Assembly (NCBI GenBank): GCA_958510825.1
Contig: OY294049.1
Span: 31,958,774-32,022,773 of the forward strand
Origin: Brachypterus glaber
Taxonomy: Eukaryota > Arthropoda > Insecta > Coleoptera > Kateretidae
Direction: 5' to 3'
Length of the DNA: 64,000 bases
This document shows, piece after piece, positions 23,376-34,860 of the stretch. The position numbers were made by a program, and so were the translations under genes. Each line of letters starts with the position of its first letter. Within the stretch, counting starts at the first letter, position 1. The notes under the pieces were generated by a model. That model searched no databases. It was not told the DNA's origin and saw nothing but the letters and a program-made list of their open reading frames with translations.

Positions 23376-24797
23376 CAGCCCCTGTACTGCCCTACTACCC
23401 TAAAAAGTCCAAACTCCATATTTAATAAAATGGCAAAAACAGTAAATCGCCTTAGCCACTCCCTTGTGTTATAGCTACAATCGAGAAAGTGGGCGTATAA
23501 CTTTAGGTTTAAAGTACCTTTATTATAAAACAAGTATGCAATCATTTATTATTTATTTAAATAAAAAAATGGCACTTACTGCTTTTTGGTTTATTATCTC
23601 GTAGTTAAAATTTTTAGGAATGCTAAACTAAAAAACAGTATGTGACAAGATAAAGAGAAAACAAACCCAAAAACAAGAAAAAATATATTTTTAAATTTCC
23701 TTTTAAAAATAAATTTTACTTTCCCCAAGGAAAGTCTGGAGTAAAAAAAAATAAAAAATATGTATTGCTTTTTTTCACGTTTGTCGACGTTTTATATCCA
23801 AAAAAGATGATTTCCGTAAAAAAGAAACTGTGTCTCGGTCTATCTGTCTCTCCGTCTGTTCAAAAATTTGTGACCACGATAACTCCACAACGCTTTGAGC
23901 TAAGGACTTCAAATTTGGACCATAGGTTGATTATCCAAAATTCTGGGCAGGAATTGTTTTTGATAAAATTCGATGTGGGGTAAGGAGTAAAAAGTCCAAA
24001 CCAAGGTTAAAACAAGTTTTTTCAAAAACATTTATTTTTTTGATTTTTATTTTTAGTTTTTTCGAAATAAGAAACACTTTCAAAAAAAAATTAAAAAAAA
24101 ACATTTTTCAAAGTTTTTTTTTGACTTTTTTTTTGTTTTTCAAAAAAAAAATTTTTTTCAAAAAAAGTTTCTTTTTTCAAAAAACAAAAAAAAAATAAAT
24201 GTTTTTGAAAAAACTTGTTTTAAACCTCTTTTACTCCCTTGCCCAACACCGACTTTTATCAAAAACAATCCAAGCCCAGAACTTTGGTTTAATTTGAAGT
24301 CTTTATCTCAAAGCGTCCTCGAGTTATGGTGGTCCCAAATTTTCCGGACAGACAGACCGAGACACAGATTTTTCTGAAGGAAATCATCTTTTTTGGATAT
24401 AAAAAGTCGAGAAACGTGAGAAAAACAATACAAATTTTTCAAACTCCAGACTTTTCTTGGCGAAAGCAAAAATGTATTTTTAAAAGGAAATTTAATAATA
24501 TAGTTTTTTTATTTTTGTCACATACTGCTGTTTAGTTTATCATTTCTAAAAATTTTGACTACGAGATACTAAACTAAAAAGCAGTAAGTGCTATTTTTTT
24601 ATTTAAATAAATAATTAATGATTGCGTACTTGTGTTATAATAAAGGTACTTTAAACCTAAAGTTATAAGCCCACTTTCTGGATTCTAGCTATAACACAAG
24701 GGAGTGGCTAAGACGATTTACTGTTTTTGCCATTTTCTCAGTTTTATTAAATATGGAGTTACTGTTTTTTAGGGTAGTGGGGCAGTATACAGGGCTG
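23376..24797. mobile_element. Foldback element C2 (1.42-kb palindrome)
   Basis: Nearly the whole element is two inverted arms of about 700 bases centred near 24110. Outer arms pair CAGCCCCTGTACTGCCC with GGGGCAGTATACAGGGCTG. Middle arms share CTTTAGGTTTAAAGTACCTT. Inner arms share GTTTTTGATAAAATTCGATG and its counterpart. The inner half is homologous to the arms of the large element at 29693-34003 (GATAACTCCACAACGCTTTG versus GATAACTTAAGAACGCTTTA). The reading frames inside are mirror images and do not encode a recognisable protein. Confidence 0.82.
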
Positions 24798-24867
24798 TTA
24801 CCACCACGGACACCTGCCGTCTATGCTCAGAAGAACCAGATATATCCCAAGTAGCCCCTAAAAAAAC
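24794..24867 (+). pseudogene. Possible LINE C-terminal zinc-knuckle scrap
   Basis: The reading AVTTTDTCRLCSEEPDIS resembles the CRxCGEE motif that opens the C-terminal cysteine region of several non-LTR ORF2 proteins. A stop follows 15 codons later and nothing upstream confirms an RT. The call rests on one short motif. Confidence 0.25.
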
Positions 24868-24984
24868 TCTTTAGCTCCTTTGTTGTGGACTAAATTATAA
24901 ACGGGATTCACAGTAGATCTCATTGGTCTCAGTGATTTGAAAGGCCCTACGTTGCCCCACAACCCCAATTGTATTGTAAAATTC

Positions 24985-25100
24985 ACAGAAACCTCCGCCA
25001 TATGGGATCCTTCATTTTTATTTTTTTAGTTTTTAATATCGGATTCCAAAAACCCCAAGGAAACCAATTTTTATCAAAATGCGTTCAAATTTACGAAAAA

Positions 25101-25141
<41 letters not shown>

Positions 25142-25142
25142 T
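24985..25142. repeat. Dispersed repeat with (CT)n tail, copy 1
   Basis: The CCTCCGCCATATGGGATCC block through GCGTTCAAATTTACGAAAAA, followed by a CT microsatellite at about 25106-25139, recurs at 27545-27705. Confidence 0.85.
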
Positions 25143-25571
25143 TTTCTAAAAAAATTATCAGAAAATTGGATCACAAAGGCCAATTGTTTAAGACCAAAAC
25201 ATAATAATTTTAAAATTACATAGTCTGAAAATTAGAAAATAACTGTAACCACGGTGATGGACATTTAAAAAGGTACGCTACTTTTTTTTTCGAAAATTCC
25301 TTCCCAATAAAAAAAGTGGGGTTATTAAAAGAAAAGTAACATTAATATTATATATGATAAAACGTTTCATTGTAATGTAATAAAAGACTACGTTTTGCCA
25401 TGTAGATGGACATCAATTTTTTGGGACAAAGTTATTATTGATACCAACTTTTTTTGTTGGATCTCAAAAGCTTTGCTTAGTTTATAAAATAATAACACTA
25501 TCAAGTGTCTTTTAAAAAATAATTATAAAGAAGTAAATATAATGCAACACTTTGTACACATAAAATAAATA

Positions 25572-26302
25572 CAGGGTGTTCCAGAACTCGCGTACCGAAA
25601 TTTAAGAGGTGATTCTACATCCAAAAATATGAAAAAAAGTTTCTATAAAGGTTGGTCCGGAAATGAGCCCTAAGGGAGCTACGGCCCTTCGAAGATGACG
25701 TATTGAATGGGGAACAAAAAAAAGCACCAATAAAATTTTAATGCTGCAGGGTGATTCTTCATTTAAAACTGAGCAAAAAAGTATTATACACCAAAACATC
25801 TAAATTTAATATAAAAGGAGTAATAGCCTTTTAAAAAGTAACGTTTTTGGTGGCACAAAATGTTACTTCCTCTTAATTGCATTTTTTTTTGATAACGGTT
25901 GCTCCTACAGTGTTACATTGTATGATATTTTATATGTATTTTTACTCTAGAAATCTATATTTTTTACAACAAATCCAAAAAACATACACATAGAAAAGTT
26001 TGGGGCAAAATGTTTTAAGCCTCATATATTTTGTCCGTCTGGGCACGCCTCTGGATAAATTAAAAAAATAAATTAACATAAACTTATTGCCCTTATTAAT
26101 ACTAGTATACATGCAAAAGCTCGCCGCTCTAGCTTAAACGGTACCCGAGTTATTAATTAAAAACCTTATTTTTATTACAATTTTAAAGGGCCCTAGATCC
26201 CTTAGGGCTCATTTCCGGACCAACCTTTATAGGAACTTTTTTTATATTTTTGGATCTAGAATCACCTCTTAAATTTTGGCATGTCAGTTATGGATCACCC
26301 TG
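25572..26302. mobile_element. CAGGGTG MITE family, 731 bp, TSD TA
   Basis: Left CAGGGTGTTCCAGAACTCGC; right ends GTTATGGATCACCCTG. TA on both sides. Arms of about 120 bases pair through AAATTTAAGAGGTGATTCT and GGTTGGTCCGGAAATGAGCC. The centre has no coding signal. Confidence 0.82.
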
Positions 26303-26511
26303 TATGTATATAAATGTTGGTGGGGACAACAAAATTTCGATAAAAATTACTATTAAACCAATATTTTCTCTCAACATAAAATATTTATTACACTCTATTT
26401 TAAGTTTTCAAATAAAACCATTTGAGTAGTACTAGAATATGTAAGATACTTAAAAAAAAAATTGAATAACTTTTTTTTAGGGTGGGGACAAGAAAGTAGT
26501 AAAAAATTTAT

Positions 26512-27671
26512 TTTGACCCATATCTAAGGATGCAAAATTTCAGCCCAATCGGATTAGGGGTTATGAAACCCTTATACGGCCCCTATTATTTATATATCTA
26601 CGCCCCAGTTTTTAGGGATCTAAGCTCACCAGAACATTTAAAATATGTAATATTATGGTTTTTGGGTCAAGGTATATGTAAGATATTTAAAAAAATATTA
26701 ATATTAGTATATTAAAAGGTGTGGAAATAGCGCCCTGCGCTAAAATGATCCAACGTGGACTAAGCCGCAAAAAAAAATATTCCTAACCCATGTCAATTAA
26801 GTTAATTTTTTATTTAATTTTTAAGGCTCTTTGATTTAATGCAATTTTAATTTTTGTCCAACTAACGGATAAAAAGATATATGAAAAAAAAAACTTGTTT
26901 TAGGGGCCTTTTAGGGGACTATTTTTTTCTGTGTACCTTTTAGAGTACACTTTATGCCATAGTGTTCCTTGACCCAAAAACCATTATCCTACATATTTTA
27001 AACGTTTTGGCGAGTCTGGATCCCTAAAAACCGGGCAGTATAAAAAAAATTAGAGGCCGATAGACTTATCGTATCCCTTTATCCGATTGAGCTGATATTT
27101 TGCAAAAATCATCCTCAGGTATACCTATGTTAGATATATTGAAAAATTTTAAGGTGATATATTAACATGTGTCGAAATTGCGCTCTGCACTAAAATACCT
27201 GTATTGAGCCTAAAAATATTACTATCTCCTAACCTAAGAAAATTGAGAAAAATAAGAGTGGATTCTTTTTTATTCAATTTTTAACGCTCTTTGATTTCAT
27301 GTAAATTTAATTTTTGTCCTTCAAACCAAAAAACAGATATGTGCAAAAAAAAGTCCAAACGACTGGTAGACTTCATGCAATAGTGTTCCTTTAGCCAAAA
27401 ACTATAAGACTCCATATTTTGAACGTTCTGGTAAGCTTAGTCCTCTAAAAACTGGGGCGTAGATATATAAGGGTTTAGTAACCCCTAATCCGATTGGGCT
27501 GAAATTTTCCATAAATCATCCTTAGATATATGTAAGATATTTTAAAACCTCCGCCATATGGGATCCGTCATTTTTATTTTTTTTAGTTTTTAATCGGATT
27601 CCAAAAACCCCAAGGAAACCAATTTTTATCATGTCATATCAATGCGTTCAAATTTACGAAAAAATTTTCCC

Positions 27672-27703
<32 letters not shown>

Positions 27704-28600
27704 TTGTGGTTTAGGCTCCATCCAAGTCGGATCATATTAGTTTTTCTATACGGCATTAATATCTTTTAAAATATCTTACATATATCTAAGGATACAAAAT
27801 TTCAGCCCAATCGGATTAGGGGTTATGAAACCCTTATACGGCCCCTATTATTTATATATCTACGCCCCAGTTTTTAGGGATCTAAGCTCATCACAACATT
27901 AAAAATATATAATATTATGGTTTTTGGGTAAGATATTTAAAAAAATATTAATATTAGTATATTAAAAGGTGTGGAAATAGCGCCCTGCGCTAAAACGATC
28001 CAACGTGGACTAAGCCGCAAAAAAAAAATTCTCCTAACCCATGTCAATTAAGAAAAATATGACTGAAATCTTTTTTATTCAATTTTTAACGCTCTTTGAT
28101 TTAATGCAATTTTAATTTTTGTCCGACTAACGGATAAAAAGATATATGAAAAAAAAAAACGTGTTTTAGGGGCCTTTTAGGGGACTATTTTTTTCTGTGT
28201 ACCTTTTAGAGGAGTACACTTTATGTCATAGTGTTCCTTGACCCATAAACCATTATACTACATATTTTAAACGTTCTGGTGAGAGAGGTATCGTATCCCT
28301 TTATCCGATTGAGCTGAAATTTTGCAAAAATCATCCTCAGGTATACCTATATTAGATATTTTGAAAAATTTTAAGGTGATATATTAACATGTGTCGAAAT
28401 GGCGCTCTGCACTAAAATGATCTAACCTGTATTGAGCCTAAAAAGATTACTATCTCCTAACCTAAGAAAATTGAGAAAAATATGAGTGGATTCTTTTTTA
28501 TTCAATTTTTAACGCTCTTTGATTTCATGTAAATTTAATTTTTGTCCTTCAAACCAAAAAACAGATATGTACAAAAAAACGCGTATTAGGGGATTTTTAG
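26512..28600. repeat. Duplicated, partly inverted repeat block
   Basis: The block starting AAAATTTCAGCCCAATCGGA at about 26536 recurs about 1,260 bases on, near 27796, followed by similar CCCTTATACGGCCCCTATTA and GTGGAAATAGCGCCCTGCGC. An inverted version lies at about 27440-27540, and a diverged copy outside the block at 33255-33430. The order suggests successive duplication of a foldback-type repeat. No coding sequence. Confidence 0.75.
27545..27705. repeat. Dispersed repeat with (CT)n tail, copy 2
   Basis: Same block as 24985-25142, with a short insertion before GCGTTCAAATTTACG and a CT run at about 27668-27704. Confidence 0.85.
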
Positions 28601-28616
28601 GGGCCAATCTTTTTTT

Positions 28617-29112
28617 ATCATCTATTCATCAAGCTATTTCCCATTGTTTAAAGAAGCTTGAAATGATACACAAAGAGTCTCGGTGGATCCCCCATGAACC
28701 CTCTGCCGATAACAAAATCAGACGCTATGACACAACCCTATCCTTGATTTCGAGGTTTAGGAGAACGGATTTTTTTCACAAAATCGTCATTTGTGATGAA
28801 TAGTGGATTCTTTGCGACAATCCTAAAAGAAAAAAATCATGGGTATGCCCAGATGAACCATCAACAAGGACCCCAAAACCGAACACCCACGCAATTATAA
28901 AGTAGTTATCTACACGAGTTGCTTCCATCTGGTCATACTGTAAATTCTGAGTGCTACTGTGATCAGCTGATGAGTGTGAGAGCATCGCTAGAGGATAAAA
29001 GATCTTTTAGAGGCTGTCAAAACCGGTGGAATTTTTTCGATCTGAAATTTGAAAACTGCCCGAAAGATGGCAAAACAGTTTAGAAAGTGAAGGAGATTAC
29101 TTTGTTGATTGA
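28617..29112 (+). pseudogene. Mariner (Tc1/mariner) transposase remnant
   Basis: The translation shows ISHCLKKLEMIHKESRWIPH, NKIRRYDTTLSLISRF and HKIVICDE, the block with the first catalytic Asp of mariner transposases. An in-frame TAG follows at 28801-28803 where a Lys is expected. The frame resumes with WILCDNPKRKKSWV and PKPNTHA, then hits another stop. A shifted frame gives ELLPSGHTVNSE near 28917, and the C-terminus LPERWQNSLESEGDYFVD ends with TGA at 29110-29112. The N-terminal DNA-binding half and the region with the second catalytic Asp are missing. The element is inactive. No TIRs were found; upstream it abuts the duplicated repeat block. Confidence 0.85.
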
Positions 29113-29199
29113 GTTTGTATTTGTTTTTTTATAAATAAAATTCTAATTAAGATTAAAAAAGCCGAGAATTAATTTTCAGACATAATATATAGAAAACTA

Positions 29200-29650
29200 A
29201 AAAAAAAGTTATGTATGTCGAAAAATCGCTATTAAAGGGCCATGGCCCTTTAAAAATGGTGCATTTTTACGAGACCACAGCTCCCTTAGGATTGATTTTT
29301 GGAAGTACATGTATATGAGTTTGTTTTAGTTTTTAATGTACATTTACCCTGCATCATAGAAATCTTGGTTTTCAATATTTTAGTATTTAATTTTTCGTCC
29401 TCGTACCGTGAAATTTCACCTTAAAATAAATTTTTCTCGAAAACGGTTAGTCCTACAGTGTTACAACAGTATTTTTTTATGTATTTTGACATGAGGAATC
29501 GTATACGAAAAACAAAATTACAAAAAAGTTTGGGACAAAAAACTGATGAGGCCCCCCAGTTTCGCATACCCCTGGTTAAAATAATTACTTGAAAATAACA
29601 AATGAAGATGGCCCTTATTAAGATAAGTTCGAGTGCAAAACCTCGTTTTG
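29200..29650. mobile_element. Truncated member of the CAGGGTGTATTTG foldback family
   Basis: Matches the inner and right-arm sequence of the copy at 37381-38466 (TTCGTCCTCGTACCGTG, GTTTGGGACAAAAAACTG, GCCCTTATTAAGAT). Neither terminus is present; it stops at AAAACCTCGTTTT, where family C sequence begins. Confidence 0.7.
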
Positions 29651-30039
29651 GAATTTTCAAAATGGGAAAGCAATACATTTTTTTGTTATTAAATGTTTAT
29701 TTTGCTTTCCCATTTTGAAAATTTTCAAAATTTCGGAAAGCCTTGTATTCGTGCAAAAATTTTTAATTTTTTTTTTGCGAATTTTTGCGTTTTATGACGT
29801 TTTATGTCGATATAAATCAATTTCAAGCAAAAAAAAAAATTGTCGGTCGATCGGTCTGTCCGGGAAATCTTGTAAGCACGATAACTTAAGAACGCTTTAA
29901 GCTAGAGACTTGAATTTTGGCATACAGGTATGTTACCAAAAGTTCTCGCTCGGGATTGTTTTTGATGAACATTGGCGTGCGGCAAGGGGGGCAAATGGAG
30001 AAAAATACATTTTTTATAGAAAAAAATTAAAATTGCTAT

Positions 30040-31390
30040 ATAGAGGTTTTTAAGGTTGCTGAAATTGAATCTGATAATAAAATTTCTCTAACTCCACCCC
30101 CGGGAGGGTGAGGGGGTAAATATTTTGGAAAGGTTTTCAAAATTTCGTGAAAATTTGTAGATAGGGGTTTTTGAGGTTGATAAAAATGAATCTTGAAATA
30201 TATTTTTTGAAACCCACCCCCTCAGGGGTGGGTAGGTGATTTTTGTGAAAATTGGTATACACGGTGTATTTGAAATAGCGTCGGAAATTTTAACAGATTA
30301 TTCAACATCATAAAATATGACAAAAAGTTTCTATAAACATATGTCTAAAAATGCGTCATAAGAGAACTACGCCCCTTTGAAAGAGGCTAAAAAAATCGGT
30401 TTTTATTTAATAACTCAGGAACCCTTTGAGATATATCAACGAGGTTTTGCACGTCAACTAATCCTACCAAGGCCCATTTTTATGTGTTATTTTCATGTAC
30501 TTATTTCAACCAGGGGTGTGCGAAACGGGGGGGGGGGGGGGGCTTATCAGTTTTTTGTCCCAAACTTTTTTCTGTGTAACTTTTTTGCAATTTTATTTTT
30601 GAAATATGATTTCTCAGATCAAAATACATAAAAAAGGTACTCTTGTTGTAATACTGTAGGATTAACCGTTTTCGAGAAAAATTCATTTCAAGGTGAAATT
30701 CCACGGTTCGAGGACAAAAAATTAAATACTAAAATGTTGAAAACCAAAATTTTAATGCGTAGCTCCCTTATGACGAATTTTTAGACATATGTTTATAGGA
30801 ACTTTTTGTCATATTTTATCATGTAGAATCACCTGTTAAAATTTCCTACGCTATTTCAAATACACCCTGTATTGACGTTTTTGAGGTTGCTGGAAGTGAA
30901 TCTGATAATAAAAATGGTCTAACTCTACCCCGACCCCCAGGGGGTGGGGGGTGATTTTGTGAAAGTTGGTATATAGGGGTTTTCAAGGTTGCTGAAACTA
31001 AATATGATAATAAAACACTGCTCAGTAAAAGAGCTCTCCCATTTTTCACCTCCGCGCGTGAAATTGATTTTTATTATCACATTTTTTTTTCCTAATTTCA
31101 CCCCTGAGGGGTGGGGAGTAGTTTTCGTGAAAACTGGAGTATTGGGGTTTTTGAGGTTGCTGAAAGTGAATCTGATAATAAAAATATTCTAAATCCACCC
31201 CCTGAGGGATGAGGGATAGTTTTCTTGAAAATTGGTATATTGGGGTTTTTGAGGTCGTTGAAAGGGAATCTGATTGTAACAAAATTCTAACTTCACCTCC
31301 AAAGGAGCAGAGGGTAGTTTTCGTGGAAATTGGTATATTAAGGTTTTTATGGTTGCTGAAAGTGAATCTGATAATAAAAAAATCCATTTT
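30040..31390. repeat. Degenerate tandem array with C-run/G-run hairpins
   Basis: Units of roughly 100-120 bases repeat GGGGTTTTTGAGGTTGCTGA, GTGAATCTGATAATAAAA, then a CCACCCCC...GGGGTGGG stem and GTTTTCGTGAAAATTGGTAT. I count about seven degenerate units at 30040-30259 and 30870-31390, split by a MITE at 30260-30869. Inverted versions lie at 33440-33660. Confidence 0.75.
30260..30869. mobile_element. CAGGGTGTATTTG foldback family, 610-bp copy, TSD TA
   Basis: Left CACGGTGTATTTGAAATAG, right CTATTTCAAATACACCCTG, with TA on both sides. Removing it with one TA rejoins the tandem unit AAAATTGGTATTGACGTTTT, which matches neighbouring units and confirms the ends. The centre holds an 18-G run (30530-30541 region) and no gene. 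Confidence 0.85.
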
Positions 31391-32167
31391 ACGCGCGGAG
31401 GTGTAAAATGGGAAAGCTCTTTTACTGGGCAGTGTATTTTGTTAAAAATGTTTTAAAATTTGTGATTTTTCTAAAACGTAAATGCTTTATAAAGGAAAAT
31501 GCGCAAATTAAAAAAAAAATCATTTGACTCTTCTCCTTCTTCTTTAAATATGATTTAATCCAAATTTTGAAAGAGTGCTATTTTTTTTTCAGATGCAAAA
31601 TAAGGCAAACGAGAGCCCAAACATACATGCAAAATTTGTTTTGTTTTTTTTAAGGTCTAAACCCTCTACCAGCCCATGGAAAATAGCTGAAAACTGGTAA
31701 AATTTAAAAATAAGCGCCTAAGCGCATTTTACCTATTCAAGAGCTATTTTCAATATACCTTTAACAGTAGTTACAAAATAATGTAGCGATGGGCTTTTTA
31801 GTATTTTTGAAAAGCATTTAATTTATCTTGGACATATTTTATTCATGGGACCAACCAACACAAAAAACTGCAACTGCAACATATAAAAATTACTTTTTAA
31901 TTTAGTCAAGATTTTTTTTTGCCCTCAGACTTCAAATCTATCTATCTAGACTTTAAATAATACCTAGACATCTATCAAAAATAAAGTCTCTAGGTTAATT
32001 CCCTCAAAATTTACCAATAAATATTTTAAATATTTTTGCAATAATTTTTGAAAGATTTGATCTAGAACCTTTATTTTTGGTAGACGTTTAAGTAGTACAA
32101 AAAGTAATTTGCATACTGAACTTAAAGTCTAGTCAAACCATTCTAAAGTTATTAAGAAAAATATAAA

Positions 32168-32402
32168 AAGTGGTTGTCCATATATTACGTAACGCTAATT
32201 GGCCAAAATTCATACATTTCATACCCCGTTTCTCGCGTTATTAAAGGCTGTAAAGATTTCATGTTTTGGCTACCCCCCTCAAATAGGGGGGTGTTAGGGG
32301 AGTAGCCAAAATATAAACTCCCTACAGCCTTTAATAACGCGAGAACCGGGGTGTGGTGTATGAATTTTGGTCAATTTGCGTTACGTAATATATGGACAGC
32401 CC
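32168..32402. mobile_element. 235-bp MITE with TGTCCATATATTACGTAACG ends
   Basis: The left end TTGTCCATATATTACGTAAC pairs with the right end GTTACGTAATATATGGACAG. Inner pairing runs through TCGCGTTATTAAAGGCTGTA, with a centre of CCCCCCTC / GGGGGGTG. Non-coding. Confidence 0.85.
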
Positions 32403-34036
32403 CTTACCTCACTTTGATTTTTACAAAAATGAAACTAGGTCTTCTCTTGCATGTAAAAAACAATTAAAAAAAAACGTTTGTCGATAGCTCATCTAGAAAT
32501 TGAGATTTCGAATCAAAATGTTCTAAAACGTCGAGAAAGGAGAAAAAAATTATTAAATCAAATGTTTACCCATCATGCATGAATTTAAAACTTTACCCCA
32601 TTTTGGATATGCCATAAACAATTAGTACCCCCGAGGAATTCGCACCTTTATAAAGCATTATTTTCAGTATAAATGATGAGGTGACTCTCAAAACGCAGTT
32701 TTTGACATTTTTTTAAAAATTGAGATAATGATGGTGTTACACTGTTAATGCATATTCGATCTATTGATCCAAAAAAAAAATTAAAAAAATTGTTATTTCA
32801 TATTAAAAATTTAGTTAGAAAACCACGTGGAAAAACAACACGCAGTTTTTGAACCAAAGCTTGACTTTCAAAACGCAGTTTTTAAAAAGTCAATATAGCG
32901 ACAAAATTCCTCAGTCAAAAAAAAATATGTATTCCTATAGATTTTGGGATGGGAAATTCAATAAAAAAAGTCTATCGATTTTCGAGTTTCGGAAGACCCT
33001 TAAACAGCCCTTAAAACACCATAAAAACTCGTTTTTGCCCTATAACTTTTGATTGCAACCTACTAAAAACAAAAACTGCACAGAAAGAGCACAAAAAAAT
33101 GCAATAAAATTGCTTAATATTTTTTTCCCTTAATTTCTATTGGTTGGAAGATATAACGCATTTAAAGTCGTAACTCACTCGTTGTTAAAACATTCTAGGA
33201 CTGGCTGCCATTTGAACACCCTTTTATATATCGGCTTAATATTTTTCAAAATATCTTAAATATATCTAAGGATGATTTATGCAAAATTTCAGCTTAATCT
33301 GATTAGGGTTTACGAAACCCCTTCATATTTATATACGCCCCAGTTTTTAAGGGACTAAGCTCACCAAAACGTTTAAAATTTGTAGTATTATGGTTTTTGG
33401 GTCAAGAAACACTATGGAATAAAGTCTACCACTCTAAGAGGCAACCTTAAAAACCCCATTGTACCAATTTTCACAAAAACTAACCTCCACCCCTCAGGGG
33501 GTGAAATTCAAAAAAAAATATCAGATTCATATTCGTCAACCCCCAATTTTGAAGAAAATATTAAAAATATTTACCCCCCCACCCCCTCGGGGGTGGAGTA
33601 AAAAAAATATTATTAGATTCAATTTTAGCAACCTTAAAAACCCCTATACAGCAATTTTCAAATTTTACTATTTTTTTTAATTTTTCCCCATTTGCCGCAC
33701 CCCAATGTTCACCAAAAACAATCCCGAGCGAGAACTTTTGGTAACATACATGTATGCCGAATTTCAAGTCTCTAGCTTAAAGCGTTCTTAGGTTGTCGTG
33801 CCCACAAGATTTCCCAGACAGACCGATTGACCGACCGAACGACCGACCGATCGACAATTTTTTTTCTTTGCTTGAAATGGATTTATATCGACATAAAACG
33901 TCAAAAAACGCAAAAATACGCAAAAAAAAATGTTTTTGATTTTTTTTGCACGAATACAAGGCTTTCCGAAATTTAAAAAAATTTTAAAATGGGAAAGCAA
34001 AATAGGCTCGTACATTGAGAATGTATGTACAATGTA

Positions 34037-34192
34037 CAATATGGGTCTATTTATAAGTTACGTAACACTTTGGAGGGGGACCCCCTCTCCACCTAGTGTC
34101 ATATTGTGTGTTGAGTTAAATGAAAAAAGCGTTACAGAGAGAGGTCCAAAATAGTAAAAAAAAGTTTTACATAATATAAGGACAGCCCCTGT
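34037..34192. repeat. MITE-like dyad related to 32168-32402
   Basis: The left GTTACGTAACACTTTGGAGG and right TACATAATATAAGGACAGCC ends are diverged versions of the same termini. The copy is decayed. Confidence 0.5.
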
Positions 34193-34539
34193 ATACTATT
34201 TGTATCTATACTTACTTAAAAAATTGTTACACCTATTCGTGTAACCTAATAAACCCAGCAAACTAGGGCCTGGCCAGCTAGCTCCAATGGAGAAGGGGTG
34301 TGGATAAAAAAAAAATAATTATAGTAACTAATAAAAATTAGCTACTAAGGTTTCGGGCGCCATACAATTTAGCCAAAGTGTTCCTCAGACAGAATTAAAT
34401 TGTAAAACTTCACGAGTTCCCCAGGTTATAGGTTTGGCATATTTTTAAAACAAAATATTTAAAATTAATACCGTTTAATTAATAAAAAAATATATATAAG
34501 ATTAGATATAAAGAAAAATATTGTAGCTCTGGAATATTT

Positions 34540-34860
34540 GTAATCCCTTAATTAGTTCCAAAATTTGTATCCCCTTAAATAATTATAATCTGTACTTTCC
34601 AAATATTTGTATTCCCTTAAGTAAACAATTCCTAAATATTTGTGTTCTCTTAAGGTAAGTAATTTTAAATAAATGTAACTGTAACCCCTTAAGTAAGATA
34701 ATTGTATTCCCTTAAGAAAACAAAATAGGTATTATTTACCTCCAGGAAAAATATTCGTTATATCCCCTTAAGGATCCTTAAGCTCCTTAAAACCAAAATA
34801 AGTCATGTAGTCCCTTAAGGACCGAAATAAGTATGTATTCCCTTAAGGAATAAAAGGTAT
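34540..34860. repeat. Cluster of CCCTTAAG motifs
   Basis: At least eight CCCTTAAG or CCTTAAGG motifs, most preceded by TGTATT or TGTAAC, recur at irregular spacing. Reads as a degenerate short tandem repeat; function unknown. Confidence 0.7.

Larger units (their letters stand above)
29693..34003. mobile_element. Foldback element C1 (4.3 kb between inverted arms)
   Basis: The left arm, 29693-30115, begins TTATTTTGCTTTCCCATTTT. The right arm, 33540-34003, ends AAAATGGGAAAGCAAAATA. Shared blocks include GAAAGCCTTGTATTCGTGCA, GATCGGTCTGTCC-like sequence, and CGCTTTAAGCTAGAGACTTG. Between the arms are degenerate G/C-run repeats, a family G2 MITE at 30260-30869, a MITE at 32168-32402 and unassigned sequence at 31430-32167 in which I see nothing. 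The right arm lies inside another inverted-repeat pair (32678-36675). Confidence 0.72.

Noticed and set aside
23282..24535. Several frames in the 1.4-kb palindrome
   Set aside because: Mirror-image frames of the two arms.
34540..34860. CRISPR-like spaced repeats
   Set aside because: Motif is too short, spacing irregular, and the context is a eukaryotic repeat.
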